Assembly: GCA_002007465.1 (NCBI GenBank) | Contig: LNAC01000727.1 | Location: 156,020-220,019, forward strand | Direction: 5' to 3' | DNA from: Ailurus styani | Lineage: Eukaryota; Chordata; Mammalia; Carnivora; Ailuridae | Length of the DNA stretch: 64,000 bases | In this document: piece after piece, positions 12,088-24,300 of the stretch | How positions within the stretch are numbered: position 1 is the stretch's first letter | Layout of the letters: each line of letters opens with the position of its first letter | The notes under the pieces: model-generated | Database searches by the model: none | What the model saw: only the letters and a program-made list of their open reading frames with translations | Told to the model about the DNA's origin: nothing | Translations under genes and position numbers: made by a program

Positions 12088-12839
12088 CTTACTGAATAAG
12101 TGTTAAATCAGAAGGTGAAGTGCATGACAGGCAATCTGCTAAAGGATTACAAAGACAGAAAGAAAGCTCACCTTTTTTACATAGTCAGGTGGATACAACC
12201 CATTCCATACATGTTTTCGAGATAAACAGCTATTCCCCAAGCAAAAAGACTTGACAACACCTTTCTCGCACAGAGTTCATCCCAAATTTGTCTGGTAATT
12301 AGGGTGATCATCTATTGTAGCTATTGATTGTATCCAGAAGAAAAACAAACTTCTCATATTTTTATGATTAATCATTTTGCAACTGGCCCAAGACTTACAC
12401 TTCCACAAAACCCAGAGATGGGGAGCTATCTCCCTTCGGGCTTATATTTAAAGGGAAGCTCCCCCAAGTCCTACCGAAAGACATTCCTAGACCACAGAGC
12501 TGACAGAAGGACTGTCTACTATTTAAAGGATTTATATGCATTTCAAAGAAAGGAGAAAACACTTGCAAGTTTTCTAAAGCAAATCCTCTAAGAAAAAGGA
12601 GAGGAGGGAAATCTCTTCCCTCATTCTCAACAGGAAGAAATAAGCCTCTTATTTTTCATTCATATTTGTCTTTACACCTTCTTTTGTCCAATAGAAAACA
12701 TGTTTCCTTTTATCTAATTTAAAATACAAGACACCTTTTAAATTGTGCCTATTTTTCATGAAGTAAGTGCATTTGAAGGAAAAAAATTTGCTCTAAATTC
12801 TCAAAACCTCACTTGAACCTAAGGTGAATTGAATATGGT
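12088..12839. other. Intergenic, nothing recognised
   Basis: An 87-codon frame at 12328-12591 lacks any motif or family resemblance, and I regard it as chance. Confidence 0.5.
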
Positions 12840-13312
12840 CTATATTCTTTGGTGGTCCTCCCATTGTGCAGTAGAATTTATTTTCCTTCTCTTTGACCCT
12901 GTGGTGCCTTTGACCAACTGCAAATGGTGAAAGCTATGCCAGGCTTATCAAAAGTATTATTTCTTCTCCTTGGATCCTTAGAGCCCCCACCCACTGTGCT
13001 CCATGTCTGACTACCTTGCTAGAAAGACATGGTGAAGAAGTCCTAAAACCACATGTACGAAAAAAGGGGTCCATTTGAATTCAGACTTTCAAACATCATT
13101 GCCAAGTGCCAGGCAGTGAAGAAAACTGTTGTCATGGGCTCTTGGAACCCAAGGTACCAGCTGTGGTCAATGCTACAGACCAGCCAAGTCCTGCTGCGAT
13201 TTCTAACCCAGAAAAATCATGATATATTAAATGATTATTGTTTTAAGTCACCAAGTTCTGGGACAGTTTGTCATTTAGTAAGAAATAACCAGAATGGAGC
13301 CCAACACTGAAT
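12840..13312 (+). mobile_element. MLT1-type MaLR LTR (sense)
   Basis: The 3' end 'aatgattattgttttaagtc', 'accaagttctgggacagttt', 'aagaaataaccagaat' is characteristic of MLT1 LTRs. The 5' half is diverged, so the left boundary is approximate. Confidence 0.65.
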
Positions 13313-15179
13313 CTTTTTTCCCCCCTTTTTTCATTTTCCCTTTGATAAATGTAAAAGCGTTGTATCAAGATTCAGTGTTGGACCACAGTTGGGATGTAAG
13401 ACTAGTCTTCATTGCCTGCAGAAGGCTTCTCTGCTTTAAAGCTGGAGGGCATTTTAATTTCTAAAACTTTTCTATAATTTAGCACCTAATAAACCACAGT
13501 TCCCTCTTCACATAGGATCTCCAGGTATCTACTCATATCTCTATTCTAGGGGGAATAAAAAAGCATAGGAAAGCCAGTCCAATTCAGAAAAAGAGAGAAA
13601 GATTCATTACAGTTCTTGCACAAGTGTATTCTTACTAGCTTACAGACAAAAACAAAGAAAAAAATCTTCAACCATGGGTTTCTTCCTCCCCACCACCCCT
13701 CCCACACATCAGTTGCAAAATGCAAAAAATAACCAAAGATAGAAGCAACAAAGTTAACGATTTTAGAAATTGGTAGTTAAGGAGGAAGATGGGGTATCTG
13801 GAGAAAAGCCAACTAAGAAATAGGTAGGTATATGGATGGTTTTCCTAATTGTTTTGTTTTGCTTTATTTTATTGCCTACTAGTATCCTATCTTTTAAAAA
13901 ATTAAAAGCAAAACAAGAAAAGCCAATTTTTCTTTGGCTCCATTGCTAAAAAGGTTGTATAAATTCTTTCCTAAATCAGGAAAATGTTCAATTCTGATTT
14001 TTTGCCTTTTTTTCACTGCATTTTTTGAACAGAGTATTTTTTTTTACAGTGGAATATATTTTTCTCTGCATTTTTTAAATGGACTATTTTTTCTCCTGAT
14101 ATTTTTATTTTTTATGAAAGTTTATTTCTATTTCCAATATATTCATATGCATTTATTAGCATGTGAAAAAAGTCAGGGAAAGGGGCAGACAATAGAGTTT
14201 AGTAATAGAGGGCAAAGAAGATTTAGGATACACATTGATTTGAGGGGCTGGGAGGAGGGCCCACAGAGTGGGCTTTCAGTCTAAGAAAGACCCAGCTTGC
14301 CACTCAGGTGGAAAGTCAGGCTGATACTCCTCTGTCTCACAGCAGGACGGGGCTGACACAGGGCTCGCCTGGCACAGGGTGTTGCATGGGTGCAGCCGAA
14401 GGGAGCTGGGATAGCAGCTCAAGGGCTCAACCATCTCTGACAATAAAAGATGACGAAGGCATTGCAGACCATCAGGGACTTGGGGATAGAATTCCTGGGT
14501 GGCAAAGAAATGACATGGAGCCTGACAGGCTAGAATATGGGCACCGTGGAGCCTGGAGCAGATCAGAAGAAAAAAGAATTCTGAGGTTGGACTGTTATAT
14601 GACTTTGTGTTCTTCTGTTTTCCATGCTAAAGGAGTCCAGTTATCTGTAGGACCTGGAAGGCTGTAGTTCTGAACTTGAGAACCAGCGGTGACATATTTG
14701 TACTGGTTTCCTGGAGCAAATGTTCCTCCCAGTTCTGGGGTTAGCCAATTCCTTCTGTTTATTGCAAGAATCATGGCTGACCAAGGCTCCCTTCCTTTCC
14801 ATGTTCCCTTCTTTGCAGTGCCCTCCGCCATTCATTGCTTTAGTATTGCCTTCACATTGGCTTTTGAAGGACAGAGTTGCTAGATCCTAGACTAGCTATG
14901 AAATGCCTTTTTCCCTCACTCACAGAGGAATGAGGTTCTTCCTGGGAGTAGATTCCTTAGGTTGAGGATTTGCTCTTCCACGACCTTTACTTAGTAATCC
15001 ACCATCTAGCTTCTAGGCCTGTGGTGGAAATATTGGATGCAAGTATGATTTTTTTTTGGGGGGGGGAGTTATTGTTGTTAAGTAATTTCTTACGATTGGT
15101 GAAATCTTGCATATTTGGGTTTTTTGTTTGTTTCCAATTTGTTTTGTTGTCACTTTAAGAATTTAACCACAAACTTTTC
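13313..15179. other. Intergenic, no repeat named
   Basis: Contains two chance frames of 116 and 119 codons (13934-14284 and 14308-14667) with no motif, and a T8G10 run near 15053. No gene support. Confidence 0.45.
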
Positions 15180-16265
15180 TTTTTAGTTTTCCCCGTACCT
15201 CAGTGAGGCCTTTCTATTTACGAATTTGAGCCTTTCATTTTAAACACTGATTTTTTTTGTGTCAAGGGACAGCTCCTCCTTCCATCTGGTCTTTATTCTT
15301 CTCTCCAAATTTGCTCTCTAGGTTCTTGAATTTGTTCTCAGAGTCCTCTGTATTTTTCCTCACAAATTTCATCTTTTCCTCTGTTTGCTCAGTGTTATGA
15401 GCTTATCTTCTACTTGATCTTCCAAATATCCAGTTCTTACCTCAACATTGACTCCCCTCACCCCTCCATTCCTTACAGATTTTTTAAATGTGGAAACCAT
15501 GTTATTTAAGTAATAAGAAGCCTTTTAATCCTGCAATTCAATCTGCTTTAGTCTCTTATAGGTATTTATTTGTTTGTGTAAGATGTCCTCTCTTTCCCAG
15601 CAGATCTGTTTCCTCAAAGTTTGCCTGCCAGTTATGAGCATTCAGCTTGTACTTCCTTTTTCTGGCTGTTGAACCCTGTACGTGATTCTAGGATCTCTTT
15701 TCCTTGTGGAAGTTAAATTGCCATTATCAGCCACACCACACCCTAGGTTAGCAGAAGCCCTCACTGTTGGCTGGTGACCTAGCGACCTGAAAGTAGCTAT
15801 CTCCCTGCTGGGGCCCTCCTTAGTCACCTCTGAGCTCCCAGCCCTCAGTGTCCTCAGCCTCCCAGCCCCAGAATAGGAAAAAACACAGTCCCTGTGTGCG
15901 TCTCCCGTAGTATCTCTGTCCTCTGAGATTGTCCCCCATGACTCCACAGGAGTACAAATATCTCCCTCCTCCCAGGACTACTTGTGAGTCAGGCAGAGGC
16001 TACGGTAGGTCTCCCTGTGGCCCCCCTCACCCCCAGAACACAGCTTCAGGTCTTGCCTCAGGTCTCTGCAGCAGTGATCCAGGCCTGCCTTCCCATTATT
16101 CTCAGAGTTGAATTGTGCTCTGCTCTTTCCTCCCAGAATCTGGCAAAGCCTGAAGATCCACAGAAAGCAGGCCTCTGGGCTCTGCCTATTGGCTAGGTCC
16201 CAGCTGCTGCTCTGCTTTGCACACAGAGGAGGGGGGTCAGGGCTAAAAGGAGGAGTTGCAGGGAT
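15180..16265 (-). mobile_element. Probable L1 5' region / ORF1 start (antisense)
   Basis: Shifts from AT-rich text resembling the antisense ORF1 coiled-coil start ('ctctctaggttcttgaatttg', 'catcttttcctctgtttgctc') to GC-rich text with CpG and CCC-rich blocks, as in an L1 5' UTR read backwards. No intact ORF. The family is not certain. Confidence 0.4.
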
Positions 16266-17934
16266 CTAGCCAGCTCTGGGAGGCCTTCTCAGGACAATGG
16301 AGGCCTGGAGAATTTGAAATACAAGGCCTATGATAAGAATCCAGAAAAATACAATATATTCCAAGAGGAAAAAAAAAATGATGGATGTCAGAAAGTAAGA
16401 AGCAGCAAATCCTATAGAGTTTAAGACAGGGGAGAAAGGGCAGAAAAAGTGTAGCAAAAACTGATGGTGAGGTCTACCCCGGGGTCAGGGGGAAAGGGTG
16501 CTCTGACCAGGGAGGCATAGGGAGCCCAGGAGATGAGGTGGTGAGATCACACTTACTGTTCATAAAGTTTACTCTAGAAGAGATGCCTTTGGACAATATT
16601 GCAGCAGGGAGAACACAGGCTCTTGAATTAGGGTATATATATATACACACACACACATACACAGGTATATGTATGATGTTATATATATCATCTTGAGACA
16701 CAGTGTTCTCATGATCTCATATGTAATTTACAGAATGTTAGAAGATTGACATGGTAAAGAAAGAAAAGCACCAATCACGTGACAGGCATGCAGTGAAGGC
16801 TACATTTCTTGCTCTTGCGTCTTATTATTAGATCACAGATTCTTTGAAAGCAAAAATATCCCTGAATCCCTGAAACATGGTGCAGCGTAAAGACTATTTT
16901 TGCAGTGCATGAGATAGTCATTGTGAATCTAGAATCAGTGGAAGGGGTTCCTGGTGGGGCAGAAGGTGGTACAGTAAGAAAGAAAGAAGAAAAAAAGAAC
17001 CCAGTCTAAGGTCAGGTTATAAAACCATGTCTTCTGTGTTCTTTCCATCACGTCACCTTGTTTCGCCATAAAACTCCATTATAAAACAACATTATAAAAT
17101 GTCCTCTTGTACATAATGTGCTCCTAATCAAACCATTTCCTAGTTCCAGTGCCTCTCTTTCAAGATATTGAACGAGACCTTTGGCATGTGAATTTTTCTA
17201 ATTTCTGGACATTGACTTCATAATTATGATCATCCTGGTTCTACACTGATGATACTGTGTGATAAAGTTTGCCATGACGATTCTAAGACAGATCTCCCTC
17301 CCCATCGTTATCATCCACTAAGGCATTTGGACCTACGTTCTGGCAAGGGAGCATTCCTGCAGGGATTAGGGGGGTGAGGTGCATTTTAGGAAGCACTGAG
17401 ATAGGTGCTGGTGGGGAACTGGGGCAAGAAGATCCTGCAAGTCGTGTCACAAGTCTGGAAGGCTTTTTCAACCAGGTAGGAAAGAGCTGAGGTGACAGTA
17501 AGTGTGGAAAGTTGGAGAAAGATTTCAGAGGTACTTGCAAGGTGGTGTCAAGGAAAACTAGCAGCGTTGTAATTCTGCTGTAGAGAAAAGAAGGGGAAAA
17601 TGAGAATTGAATTTGAGACTTTCAGGAGAACTTTCTAGGTAAAAAGGATGTTCAAGACTGGTATTTAGAAGATCAGATTACTTCTCCAAGGCACTCGGTT
17701 TTCCCTGCTTTTCTGGTCTCATGAATGTTGCGACCCAAGGGGGGAAGCCTGCCTAGGATAAATTAGCACACAACTGTTGCAAAATCACCAACCCTAGGGG
17801 GGAAAAAAACACTGAAACTTTTCTCAACTAATACTACTGAAGCATGTCATTTCCACGGACAAAGATCAGTTGATAAACTGAACACTCCTGAAGAAAATCT
17901 ACTTTCCCTGAAGAGAAAGAGCTTGGTCTATGAA
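16266..17934. other. Intergenic, no gene; short TA/CA tract near 16630
   Basis: Includes a (TA)n(CA)n tract at about 16633-16661. Nothing else identified. Confidence 0.45.
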
Positions 17935-18090
17935 GTCAGATGGTCCTTCGTTCTCCTGACTCTCTTGGGTCATCACTGAACTGTCCCCATATGTCCTCAT
18001 CTGTGATGATCTTTAAGGATATAATTCATATAAAGCAGTTGAGGTCCTAGCATATAACACACACCCCTAAAACATTAGCCACTCATTAGC
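17935..18090 (+). repeat. MIR relic
   Basis: Follows MIR order: 'gaagtcagatggtcc', 'ccccatatgtcctcatctgtgatgat', 'tataaagcagttgaggtcc'. Heavily diverged. Confidence 0.5.
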
Positions 18091-18167
18091 CACTAATTAA
18101 TTAATTAGTGTTAATTTATGTTATTTCTTGAGGGAGAAACATTTTTAGCTATAGAAATGGCTTAATA

Positions 18168-18361
18168 CCAGGGCGCCTGGATGGCTTAATGGGTTAAAGC
18201 CTCTGCCTTCGGCTCAGGTCATGATCTCAGGGTCCTGGGATCGAGGCCCACATCGGGCTCTCTGCTCAGTGGGGAGCCTGCTTCCTCCTCTCTCTGCCTG
18301 CCTCTCAGCCTACTTGTGATCTTGCTCTCTCTGTCAAATAAATAAAATCTTTAAAAAAAAA
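18168..18361 (+). repeat. Young Can-SINE
   Basis: Near-consensus with 'ggcgcctggatggct' head and 'tctgtcaaataaataaaat' tail. Perfect duplication 'agaaatggcttaata' at 18153-18167 and 18362-18376. Confidence 0.95.
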
Positions 18362-18598
18362 AGAAATGGCTTAATAGTGGTTTAATAGAAAAGGTTTAAA
18401 CATACATAATATTTATGGTATATAGATTTGTTGTACCCTACAGTGCTTTCTTAATAAATTACAAATACATTGTCCACATCAAATATTAAAGCATGAATAC
18501 AATGATTATAAAGAATAATGTTGTTAAATAATATGTAGTATTTTATAGTCTCAAAAATTAATGTTGAATCTACTTTTATATTTAAAATGTGGCCTCTT

Positions 18599-19011
18599 GG
18601 GCACCTGGGTGGCTCAGTGAGTTAAAGCCTCTGCTTTCGGCTCAGGTCATGATCTCAGCGTCCTGGGATGGAGGCCTGAGTCGGGCTCTCTGCTCGGCGG
18701 GGAGCCTGCTTCCCCCTCTCTCTCTGCCTGGCTCTCTGCCTCCTTGTGATCTCTCTCTCTGTCAAATAAATAAATAAAATCTTTTTTTTTTAAGATTTTA
18801 TTTATTCATTTGACACAGAGAGAGAGAGATTACAAGGAGGCAGAGAGGCAGGCAGAGAGACAGGGAGAGGAGGAAGCAGGCTCCCCGCCGAGCAGAGAGC
18901 CCGATGCGGGCCTCCATCCCAGGACGCTGAGATCATGACCTGAGCCGAAAGCAGAGGCTTTAACCCACTGAGCCACCCAGGCGCCCATAAATAAATAAAA
19001 TCTTTAAAAAT
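18599..19011 (+). repeat. Can-SINE (outer copy), tail interrupted by a second SINE
   Basis: The outer SINE runs 18599-18783 and its tail resumes at 18987-19011. The outer duplication 'aaatgtggcctctt' is at 18585-18598 and 19012-19025. Carries the subfamily marker 'cagcgtcctgggatggagg'. Confidence 0.95.
18784..18986 (-). repeat. Can-SINE (inner copy), inverted within the outer SINE tail
   Basis: Begins with T-run, ends with head 'gccacccaggcgccc'. The tail sequence 'ataaataaataaaatctt' is duplicated at 18766-18783 and 18987-19004. Same subfamily marker as the outer copy, so the pair forms a nearly perfect inverted repeat of about 185 bp per arm. Confidence 0.95.
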
Positions 19012-19129
19012 AAATGTGGCCTCTTTTTAGAATTAGAAAGTTGAAAATATCAGGATTTTAAAAACTCTTTACAAGTTAATAAACAGAAAAAAAGAATGAA
19101 AAAATACCAAATTTATATAAAAGACACAA

Positions 19130-19135
19130 TTTATT
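19130..19135 (-). terminator. Candidate distal poly(A) signal of CLDN8
   Basis: AATAAA on the minus strand, about 1.24 kb past the CLDN8 stop. From memory, the mammalian CLDN8 mRNA of about 2.1 kb implies a 3' UTR of roughly this length. The interval 19130-20371 has no SINE and fits a 3' UTR. Cleavage would fall near 19110. Confidence 0.5.
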
Positions 19136-19939
19136 AATATAAAGGACATAAAGCAGATATAATATATATAGTCATTTAAGCTAGAAAAATATGGATACAA
19201 ACTTTCAAAGTGAATTATCAGTTGCATCAAATTTGAGGGAAACACGAAGATATAATATTTCTCTATACCTTAGTAAGACTGAATAAAAAATGGAAATAGT
19301 AAAATATTTACTTGTGATAGGATTGAAATGACAATTTGAACTTCAGTATCTACAGTTATCTTAGGAGCAGATAGAGTATACAAAGGTTGATTTGTTTTTG
19401 TTTTGTGGTAAGCAACTTAAAACCAAGACATATTATTGTCCTATCCTGTTATTTATATTAATAAAAGCCCAAAGTCTGTATTCAAATAGTTATTAAAATA
19501 CTCACGTACATACATGATTTCTTGTCGAATTGCATCTTTCTCTGACCCTAAAAACTTCAGAGGAAAAAAAAATTAACTTTCCTGAAGTCTTTAATGTTTC
19601 TTAGACTATAGCTTTATCTTTCTTCTTAGTATAGCCCTGGAAAAGCAGTTTGAATGCAAAGCCCCTTGACAAAATATCGGCCTTTTAAGAGATGTTCATT
19701 TAATATACAAGAAAAGAAAGGTCTCTGGCGAAAGAGGATAAAGGAGTTAGGATTTGTAACTTTTAGGTTGAAAAACAAGATATCAGAAAGCCATTTAGTT
19801 TCCTTTATGCTGCTGATTAAAGCCTTCGTTTTAACCTTAGTTATAAATCAAGCACGTTAATCCCTAAGCTGTTTTTACACAATTAATATTAACCTTCTTC
19901 AATCTTATCCCCAATTGCCCTGAAAAGCAAGAGTTGGAT

Positions 19940-19949
19940 TTTATTTATT
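19940..19949 (-). terminator. Candidate proximal poly(A) signals of CLDN8
   Basis: Two overlapping AATAAA hexamers on the minus strand (19940-19945 and 19944-19949), about 425 nt past the stop. They could yield a short-3'-UTR isoform. Chance occurrence in AT-rich sequence is also possible. Confidence 0.3.
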
Positions 19950-20371
19950 CAGTGTATTACATCAGTATTTCATTTAAAAGAGAACCCTGTAAGCCTCTCT
20001 CTATTTATGTGAGATATAAACGTCATGCTGATCTACATGCATAATGCTGTGTCATAGAGAAATCACAGTTGTAAACTAATACAGTCTTTAACAATGTCAT
20101 TTTGAAGTAACTGGTGAAAGGAAATATGCATGAATCATTTTAGAAAACATATTACTGCACTTCCTAGAACAATCAAAGCACTGTGTGTAATAATATCTCA
20201 TTCTGCTGAAATAGCTTATAGAATCATAAATAGCCAATGCACAGTTCCTGTAATTAATTTTAGGCAGTTAAGAATGGCAAATCAATGTTCCTTTGGGTTC
20301 CATTTTTAGAAAACAGTGGGCATTTCTGTCTTTTGCATGGCTTTATCGGTCAGGTTAAAAACTAGACCCAA

Positions 20372-21049
20372 CTACACATACTGACTTCTGGAATACACGC
20401 TCGGTGACTTCTTTTCCATGTGATAGCTTTTCTGGGTTGTGCGATGGGAAGGGACGGAGTATCTGTAGCTCCTGCTCTTTTCACTGTAACAGGAAACACA
20501 GCAGAACAGGGCTCCTCCCGTGATCAGCACCAGCGCGGTGGTCCAGCCTATGTAGAGAGCGTCTCCAAGCTCGTGTTTCTGGGCAGTCTCCACTATCGGG
20601 CTGTAGAACTCTCTGATGATGGAATTGGCAACCCAGCTCACCGGAATGAGCACCAGGACGCCCGTGACGATGAAGACGATTCCAGCCGTTAGTAAGATGT
20701 GACCCTTCACCTTCTCGTCGTCCCCAGTGCACCTGGTGCATTTCATGCCCAGGACGGCGGTCATGAAAGCCAGGAAGGACAGCACAGAGGCAGCACACAT
20801 CAGCCCTCTGGATGCCTGTAGGTCCGGAGAGAGAGCCAGCAGGGAATCATAGACTTTGCACTGCATCCTGATGTTAGCTTGCCTCACGCAATTCATCCAC
20901 AGTCCTTCCCAGAAGTTTTCAAAAACCACAATGTTGCTTCCGATGAAGGCAGACACTCTCCACTGAGGCATGATGGTGACAGCCAGTGTGCCCACCGTGC
21001 CAACACCGCCAAGAAACAGTCCAGCGATTTGCAGGGCGTAGGTAGCCAT
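20372..21049 (-). CDS. CLDN8: Claudin-8, tight-junction membrane protein (complete, single exon)
   Basis: The reading frame encodes a 225-residue claudin, the usual CLDN8 length. Seen in the sequence: membrane segment 1 at about residues 8-28; a large extracellular loop with the claudin signature W30, G49-L50-W51, C54 and C64 (disulfide pair) and R81; membrane segment 2 at about 82-102; a C104-x-x-C107 pair; membrane segment 3 at about 118-138; a short second loop; membrane segment 4 at about 164-185, ending in C183-C184 (a likely palmitoylation site); and a cytoplasmic tail ending in Tyr224-Val225, the PDZ ligand for ZO proteins. K65 follows C64; a lysine here in claudin-8 is linked to its cation-barrier/chloride-pathway role with claudin-4 in the distal nephron. 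The loop and tail residues match claudin-8 better than its neighbour claudin-17. The start is the first in-frame ATG after an in-frame stop (21245-21247) and has a strong context (A at -3, G at +4). No frameshift is seen. The family is intronless, as here. Confidence 0.96.
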   Translation of the reverse strand: MATYALQIAGLFLGGVGTVGTLAVTIMPQWRVSAFIGSNIVVFENFWEGLWMNCVRQANIRMQCKVYDSLLALSPDLQASRGLMCAASVLSFLAFMTAVLGMKCTRCTGDDEKVKGHILLTAGIVFIVTGVLVLIPVSWVANSIIREFYSPIVETAQKHELGDALYIGWTTALVLITGGALFCCVSCYSEKSRSYRYSVPSHRTTQKSYHMEKKSPSVYSRSQYV

Positions 21050-21250
21050 TGTCCTCCGGGATGGGTTTTCTCCCACCAAACTCCTGAGCCGGGAGGAGCT
21101 CTGAAGCGAGTTTCTCTGTGCCTCAGGAGAGAAGTTTTCCTGTAGCAAAGAACTCAGAGCCCAGTGGTTTTTCAGAGCTGCTTTGCTTCTTCTAGCTAGA
21201 TTAAATCCAGTGTTGGCTGGCTGAAGCGCCCCCCCTTGCACTGACTAGGA
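21050..21250 (-). promoter_or_regulatory. CLDN8 5' leader, open but ATG-free
   Basis: Between the start codon and an in-frame TAG at 21245-21247, the CLDN8 frame stays open for 64 codons but contains no ATG. The apparent upstream start at 21241 is GTG. No ATG occurs in any minus-strand frame of this stretch, so a scanning ribosome would reach the CLDN8 start first. The stretch is GC-richer than its surroundings and contains a run of seven C. I infer that it is 5' untranslated region; the cap site is not visible. Confidence 0.6.
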
Positions 21251-21267
21251 CAGGTAAACTTACAAAT

Positions 21268-21317
21268 CAGGTGGGGCAACTTTCTCAGCCAATAGGAGGG
21301 GGATGGTAACCCAGGTG
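21268..21317 (-). promoter_or_regulatory. Candidate CLDN8 proximal promoter: two CACCTG E-boxes flanking a CCAAT box
   Basis: On the minus strand CACCTG occurs at 21268-21273 and again at 21312-21317. CCAAT (plus strand) lies between them at 21289-21293. Spacing to the CDS (about 220-270 bp) suits a proximal promoter. CACCTG pairs are known Snail/ZEB repressor sites in several epithelial junction genes; a role here is inferred. A TATAAA on the minus strand at 21510-21515 is an alternative core element, which would give a leader of about 430 nt. Confidence 0.35.
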
Positions 21318-24300
21318 TGTCTAAACCGACAAGAGATACTTGGAACGACTGGACCTGCGCATAAACATTCTTTGTACTTCTCGGTTTTCCAAGAAGACAG
21401 CACTATGTTTACCTGCAGGCACAATTATGAGAGTTTGCACAATCATCAAGAAACGCACCAATCTCTTGCAACATCAAAGGTGTACTTTGTACAGGCAATT
21501 CCGAAACTCTTTATAAGAGCTGCTGTGACCATGGCATGAAATAAAATAATCTGCCTAAGAAATTGGCTAGGACTGTCAGAATGCCAAAGTGAAAGGAGAG
21601 TAGGGGATTGATAGATTGCTCATACCTGGGGAACCACATTCTTTGAAAACACATGTGATCCAAGTGGTTGATTTAATGTGTCTACAATTTCAAAGCAAGC
21701 TTGACTGTGGTGAAATCAGGGAACTGATCACACCAAGGACAAAATAAGGCAAAAGTAATTAAATATACAAGGTTGTCCTCCCCCATAGTACCAAACACAT
21801 ACTGTTTTCTTTTGAGCCAGGAAAACTACTTGATTTGTATTTTCCTGATAATCTTGATTTGTAAGAAAAACAGTCACAAAAACAATAAACTAATCCATAT
21901 GATTTTCTCATGTAGCAAGCGCTCGAGATAGCAAGCGATGAAGTGATTTACGGATCTATCTTCTTTTGTGGCTCTGTCTTTGCTGCTCTGTCTTCCTAGA
22001 CTGAAAAAACTTGAATTGTGAAGATTGTACAAGAGTCCTGGGTCTATATAAGTGGCCGATATTTCTATATACAATATTTATTGGATGAAGTGACTGTGTT
22101 CTTGAATCGACTTGTATTAGGTGTTAACTAAACTGATCTTTAATACCATGTCCGCAGGGGGTAATAGGAGCCCCTAAATGTAAAGCAATTTGAACTGTTT
22201 CTTCTCTAATGATGTTGACAGTGGTCGTGCAGAAATAAACATACATGTTGATTTGGGAAACCGCCACTCGCAATTTTCTCTGGAGATCCACTGGAATGCT
22301 CTTCCTTTCCAAATCTTTGCAAATTTAAGCTGTACTTTAATCTTTACATCCTAAAAACAGTCTTTTCTTTACCATCTTACTTCTCCTTATATGACCTGAA
22401 CTTTGAGTATGGGGGAAGGTGTTTCTTGCTCACTTGCTAATGGTTTGAAATTTTAATGGTTCCAAAAAATCTGAGTGGTTTGCAGATGTTATGGGAACAA
22501 AAGTGGTACACGGCAGGGAGGAGAAGAGGAAGATGCCAGACTGAACTATCTTTGGAAAAACAAATAAAACAAAAGAAATGGATAGTAGTCCATGTTGTTA
22601 CTTTATGAGACAGGATAGGTTGAAAGTTAAAAAATTTACTCTTGATATTTACAGTAATTTTCTCACTTGTTGCCTTGTTAAGGACTAAACTATAGGGTAT
22701 TCCTTATGCTGACAGAAATATCTAGCATTTTCTCCTTCAGGCTTGTATCAGTTACAGATTTGTAGTGGAGAGGGAAATATGTTGATCTTGGAAAAATACT
22801 CTGTCATCGACAGTAAAATAATTGACATCAAAATAGTATATTATTTTTTATCTTTAATTGCCAACCTGGGAAAAGGAGTGGCATAGCTGTGTGAATTAAT
22901 GACTAAATATGAATTACATAAATATTATTCACACACATACACATATAGAGAATCAAGTCAAAATTTATTTTCTAAATTCATGTGTGACATATTTTTAGGA
23001 GCTCTGTTTAGGTATTGCTGAATATCCCCCATAAAATGGGAAAATTTGAGGCAGAAACAGGAAATTACATATGTGAGAGTTTCTACCTTCATAGGAGCTG
23101 CCTCCCAGGTGCACCGTGAGGCACCTGTTGACTTCATGTACTATCAAACCTCTCCTCCCATGTGCATTGAGCTTTACCAGGACCTTACTTCACAAAAATA
23201 TATTTTCCTCATTTCAAAAATATTAGTACTCTACCACTGAAATTGTTCTGACCAGAAGATTAGGATCGGAATGAGAAACCAACCCTGGGTTCACATTAGA
23301 ATAATTATAGAGGTAGCTGTCCCAGCAGAAACTAGCCCAGGGCATCCAGGTAGGTTTCTTATCATACAGTGATCCAGCTAACCCCATGATATTTTGGAAT
23401 AATTGTGCCCTAAAGGCGTAGGAAATGAGAAAGAGAAAAATGGTAATACCAAGTTTGCGAGGGACAGAGAGGCCTCAATTCAGAGATTAAACAATCAAGT
23501 TGACTGCTTAACCTGCTTTTCTATAATATTATATCTCTACGAAATGATTAACTTGCCTGCAAAATTCAGAAAGCAATGATGGTTGGAGAATAAACAGATT
23601 GATAATATTTTTGTTGTTCTTTATTTCAGAACTACAGAGCGATCAATACAGATGATTCCATAATCTGCTTTTCCATTTCTATGGAAGAAGCAAAAGATTA
23701 CCAAGAACCTATGAAAGAAAAGTATGCTCATGTTGACCCACTGTATTCACCCCCTGGAGATCTCCTTTTTTGTCTATATTATCAGAAGCATGATTTAAGC
23801 TTAGCAATTAAATTCACTAATTTAAATTCAGCCCTGATAACTACATAACACATGCAAATGCTTTCCCTTTATAAATGATAACACACAATGTCACTGTCAG
23901 ACTGCCCTTGGTTTTGTCATCCTTATTCCTACAGCAATTAATCTTTAACCAACAATCCTTTAGTCTGGGGTTTCGATTAATTCTTATCACTACTTGAAAT
24001 AATCTTTGTTTCTGCCAATCAAGCAGTTGCCCATTTCTATTGTTTTCTGGATTTGCTTTTGTATTTATTTTTCTCTGTTCTGTTGACACGTTTCAACCTG
24101 TATTTGTTTTTAATTATTTTTCACTGCTAATTAACTGTACTTGGCTGATCATCTTGTCCTGAGAAAACAAGTGAACATATCAATAGATCTCTTTGTGTGT
24201 GGTTCCCAAAATAATATTGTGCATTGCTACATGTTCTTGAGCCATCATCCTATTTGTCCTTCATGATGACCAGCTCTTCATGTTCTCTGTTCTCAAAGCC

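Noticed and set aside
13934..14667. Two adjacent 116-119 codon frames as a small gene
   Set aside because: No motif, poor start contexts, T-rich composition; no splice or homology evidence.
15642..16196. Frames in a GC-rich block as an exon
   Set aside because: The block reads like an antisense L1 5' region, and the frames are short and in conflicting strands.
20420..20798. Other-frame ORFs over CLDN8
   Set aside because: Shadows of the CLDN8 coding strand in other frames.
21050..21241. N-terminal extension of claudin-8 (289 residues)
   Set aside because: It begins with GTG and contains no ATG. Residues from the ATG at 21049 align with the normal 225-residue claudin start.
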